DNA of 64,000 bases from Chondrosia reniformis (lineage: Eukaryota > Porifera > Demospongiae > Chondrillida > Chondrillidae), in contig OX359192.1 in assembly GCA_947172415.1 (NCBI GenBank), positions 5,148,501 through 5,212,500 of the forward strand, in the 5' to 3' direction. The notes below the pieces were generated by a model. The model had not been told where the DNA came from. It saw nothing but the letters and a program-made list of their open reading frames with translations, and did not search any database. Positions 61,001 to 64,000 of the stretch are shown piece by piece. The position numbers and the translations under genes were made by a program. How positions within the stretch are numbered: position 1 is the stretch's first letter; each line of letters opens with the position of its first letter.

Positions 61001-64000
61001 GGAGTCAAATGAGCCACTTATCATTCAGTTGCAAGCACGGTGGAGGGGAATTCTTGTCAGGAAGACATTCCAAGCCAGATTGAAGCACTTTAGAGACAAT
61101 GACCAGGCCATCGTGAAGATTCAGGCCAACTGGAAGGGTTTCCAGCAAAGAACTGCTTACAGAGAAAGGCTGGAGTATATGAAAACACAAATGGCTGTTA
61201 TTATTAAAGTAGGCACTATTATGCAATGATGGATAGGTATTGCATCACTTTTATTCCTCTGGTATGTATGTATATGTAGCTACAATCAATTGCTAGAATG
61301 TGGAAACAGAAGGCTTTGTATAAAAAGAGACTTCAGTATTTCAGAGAACATGTAAGTCATCATAAAAGAAATTTAATAATTTCCTCTCAAGTGGTCTTTT
61401 AGAGTGCCAGTTGTTCCTCCTCTTAATAGGTTGCTGCCATTATCAAGATCCAAGCTTTCTGGCGAGCAAGAAAGGCAAAGCGTGACTACAAGGCTCTTGT
61501 TGATGTAGAAGCTCCTAGTGCTTCAACTGTAAAGAAGTTTTTGAGTCTACTGGAACAAAGTGATCTTGACTTTAGTGAAGAGTTGGGTGAGATTATAAAC
61601 TGAACCATACAGCATGTTTTCAGCATGTTTAGCGCCTGTACCTGTAATTGTCAACAAAACTGTTATGAAGGTGCTCGATTGATAATCAATGTTTTTTTGT
61701 GGCTCAGATTGTCAGAGGCTGAAAGCTCGTGTGGTACAAGATATTCGCTCTACTCAGGAACTGGAGAGAAACATTGATGCAATGGATGTGAAGATTGGAC
61801 TTCTTGTGAAAAACAGAATTGACCTTGAGGTGTGCCATCTCTCCTGCTGTAACACACATTGAGGTCTAAAATACTTTTTATTTATTTCACAGGATGTGGT
61901 CTCCCATCAAGCCAAACTAAAGAAGCAAAGTGCCAAGTCTGCTGCTGCACCCCAAGGCATTCATGCACTTAGTAAGACCAACAAAGAACGACTGGAGGTG
62001 TGTGTTGTGTTGCATGGTCACATGACTATCATGCTGCAAGCATGTGAAATTATCATGTCATCTCAATATAATCTTGCATTTGTCTTCCTTTACAGAACTA
62101 TGAGTATTTGTTTTACCTGTTGCAAACAAATCCTGGATATTTTGCTCACTTAATATTTGAGTTGCCCCAGACAAAGACTACAAAGTTTATGGACAATGTA
62201 ATCTTAACTGTCTTCAACTATGCTCACAATGCGAGAGAACAGTATCTCTTGGTTAAGCTCTTTGAGACTGCTCTTAGAGAGGAAATCACCTCAAAGGTGG
62301 ACAAGATCAGTGATGTGGTCACGGGAAACCCCCTGGTCATCCGATTGGTTGTCCAGTTCACAAGAGGCAATAGCAATATTCTCCATGACCTGTTAAGCCC
62401 CCTGGTGGAGGAGATCATGACCAGAGAGGACTTGGCACTGCACACAAGCCCGGTTGATGTGTACAAGGCCTGGATCAACAAGATGGAAAGTGAAACAGGA
62501 GAAGCCACGTATGTTTCCATAGCAAATACGTACAATACATTGTATAGTAACTATTTTTGTACATTTCCATAGTAACTGTATGTAAAACAAGTTAATCAGT
62601 GAAGCCTTGGTATATCTGTATTCAAAGGTTGTTTAGAGAAATGTTTTTCTTACTCCATTAGAGCTCAATTTATTAGATGAGCTGATTTGATTAGTGTGAA
62701 TAGGAGTGGTAAATAGTATTGCCACCTTTGGCTTATATTTAATGCAACAGATATCTAGAGTGGATCTTCTATATTGGTATACTGGGTAGGATATGGAGTG
62801 AAACAGTGTCTTCAACATGTATGATTAGTTGGCAATCTCATTTTCTTCTCTGTCTTCTTGTGCAGTACTCTTCCTTACGATGTGTCTAATGATCAAGCTC
62901 TGGAACATGAAGAGGTTAAGAAGAGAATGCAAGAGACTATGGATCGTCTGCACGAGATCACTGAACGTTTCCAAAAGATGATGCTTGAAAACATTAATAA
63001 AATACCGTAAGTTTTTTGGAAGTGTTAGATGTAAGTATTAACTTCCAGTAAGTCAGTAAGTCACCAATTACAATGTATTGCATGTCATAAACTACTGATA
63101 TGGCCAATCATATTTTTGTTTCCCATTTCTGTGTGCCTTATCTTTAGTTATGCAATGAGATATATAGCAATGCAGCTCCGCTCAGCGCTTGCAGCCAAAT
63201 TCCCAGAAGCTCCCGAGGACGACATTTTGAAGGTTGTTGGTAACCTGGTTTACTATCGCTACATGAATCCAGCCATTGTTGCTCCGGATGGATTTGGTAT
63301 CATTGAGACTGGACCAGATAAGCAGTTGACGTCAGATCAGAGGCGTAACCTAGGATCAGTAGCCAAAGTGCTTCAACACTCTGCTGCTAATAAGCTGGTA
63401 AGTGACTGTCATATAACACATGTCAATTAATGTTGACTGCTTCTTTGTACTACGTCTATTGCATAATATTACCTATCTACGTAGCCCTTTCTTATAAACA
63501 ACCAGTTGTGCTACTTGTTGTATAATCTTTGTGGAAGTAGCTTGTGAGATGTACATACATTAAACTGTAAATTATTAATGCTTTCACCTTACCAGGAGAA
63601 GTAGCCATTCCCTACTCAGACACAATGTACCATAGATACTCCACCTCTTTCCTAAGCAGTTTTAACTTTGGCAGTCTCTAAAGCTAGTCATCCTAAAACT
63701 ATAGACACTCTATACTGAAACACACACTCACAGGGTTTGTGCTATTGTCTAGTTAGTACATACTTATGTATTATATATATGTATTTGAAGAGAGTGTGCT
63801 GTGTTAGTGTGTTCATTAGTGCTCTGTTTTCTGTTGTAGTTTGAAGGGGAGAACGCAGGTCTGCTGCCAATGAATCCTCACATCACTGAAGCTTGGCTGA
63901 GATTTAGGGAATTCTTCCTTCAAGCCTCCACTGTAGATAGTCCGGAAGTGAAGTTTGGATTTGATGAGTATTCTGATTTTGTGATGATCAGTAAACCTGT
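52030..64000 (+). CDS. Ras GTPase-activating-like protein IQGAP (3' part outside the window)
   Basis: IQGAPs are cytoskeletal scaffolds for actin, calmodulin and Rac/Cdc42. Twenty-three exons are in the window: 52030-52072, 52163-52256, 53793-53949, 55105-55259, 56224-56291, 56378-56491, 56607-56912, 57508-57762, 58216-58376, 58499-58586, 58683-58916, 59715-59884, 59962-60052, 60502-60669, 60805-61208, 61280-61351, 61430-61586, 61708-61829, 61893-61997, 62096-62508, 62866-63006, 63148-63397, 63840-64000 (cut by the edge), about 1309 residues. Domains in order: calponin homology (WMEACLEDELPPTTELEQ ... NFNWWIEALKHVGLPKIF); six repeats of about 75 residues, each opening with an AAxxxIN-like helix; a WW domain (GGWVECRTAKGYSYFYN, then ESQWV); four IQ motifs (IIQLQARWRGILVR, IVKIQANWKGFQQR, IIKLQSIARMWKQK, IIKIQAFWRARKAK); and the RasGAP-related domain (GNLVYYRYMNPAIVAPDGF). 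The RasGAP C-terminal domain lies beyond 64000. Confidence 0.96.
52949..53088. repeat. Recent 70-bp tandem duplication in IQGAP intron 2
   Basis: A segment starting near AGTCCACTAATACCTATACC and ending in TTGTGTAACTCT occurs twice back to back, differing at only a few positions. Near-identity suggests a recent event. Confidence 0.85.
57785..58118. repeat. 34/36-bp minisatellite in IQGAP intron 8
   Basis: About nine copies of a unit containing TATACCAGAATGTGAGAGAG and ATAGTATAGGCTAA. Two unit lengths alternate: a longer form with GTGAGAGAG and a shorter one with GTAAGAG. The array begins about 40 bp after the end of exon 8 and lies within the intron. Confidence 0.9.
60145..60440. repeat. Possible foldback/MITE in IQGAP intron 13
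   Basis: GGTTTCATCCAG near 60270 is mirrored by a near reverse complement (CTGAATGAAACCC) near 60405, enclosing a G-run and a C-rich stretch. The inverted repeats are short, so the call is tentative. Confidence 0.35.

Overview
This is nuclear DNA from an animal. It is AT-rich, the genes are split by many short GT-AG introns, and small inverted-repeat DNA transposons and minisatellites sit in the introns and spacers. The gene set (lamins, CatSper2, IQGAP, cyclin B, MCM8, HEATR4, CCDC112, HAX1) is metazoan. The compact architecture and moderate divergence from human proteins suggest an early-branching animal, most likely a sponge (demosponge). That placement is my inference, not something the sequence proves. 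I rebuilt the multi-exon genes by hand from splice signals, reading phase and recalled family sequence. Nearly all gene models close with consistent phases; doubtful junctions are named in the entries.

Layout: last exon of adenylate kinase 6 (AK6, +); two tandem lamin-type intermediate-filament genes (-, 1834-4222 and 4565-8128); an unrecognised 198-residue protein (+, 8395-9613); ALKBH4 (+); CatSper2 (-, 12360-16725), head-to-head with COX5A (+, 16768-17342); the cytosolic carboxypeptidase AGTPBP1/CCP1 (-, 18307-26741), head-to-head with TFIIE-alpha GTF2E1 (+, 26796-30861); an unrecognised multi-pass membrane protein (-, 31816-33294); CCDC112 (-, 34512-37230), head-to-head with cyclin B (+, 37427-38857); MCM8 (+, intronless); HEATR4 (+); mitochondrial ATP synthase alpha (+); a HAX1-like gene (-, 50331-51727), head-to-head with IQGAP (+, from 52030, running off the window end).

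The genes are mostly housekeeping and do not form one pathway. Some themes recur: mitochondria (COX5A, ATP synthase alpha, HAX1-like), cilium/sperm or centrosome (CatSper2, CCDC112, AGTPBP1 as tubulin deglutamylase, perhaps HEATR4), and cell cycle or DNA (cyclin B, MCM8, ALKBH4). Four close divergent pairs suggest shared bidirectional promoters; in two of them only 42 and 54 bp separate the start codons.

Non-genic points of interest: a deleted Tigger/pogo element that keeps its DNA-binding domain; several TA-flanked MITEs; foldback elements carrying a hammerhead-ribozyme-like core; a 57-bp minisatellite that multiplies a 3' splice site in frame; and a roughly 800-bp 21-bp-unit minisatellite inside GTF2E1. 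The two lamins have a full lamin-length rod and a lamin-tail domain but no visible C-terminal CaaX box.
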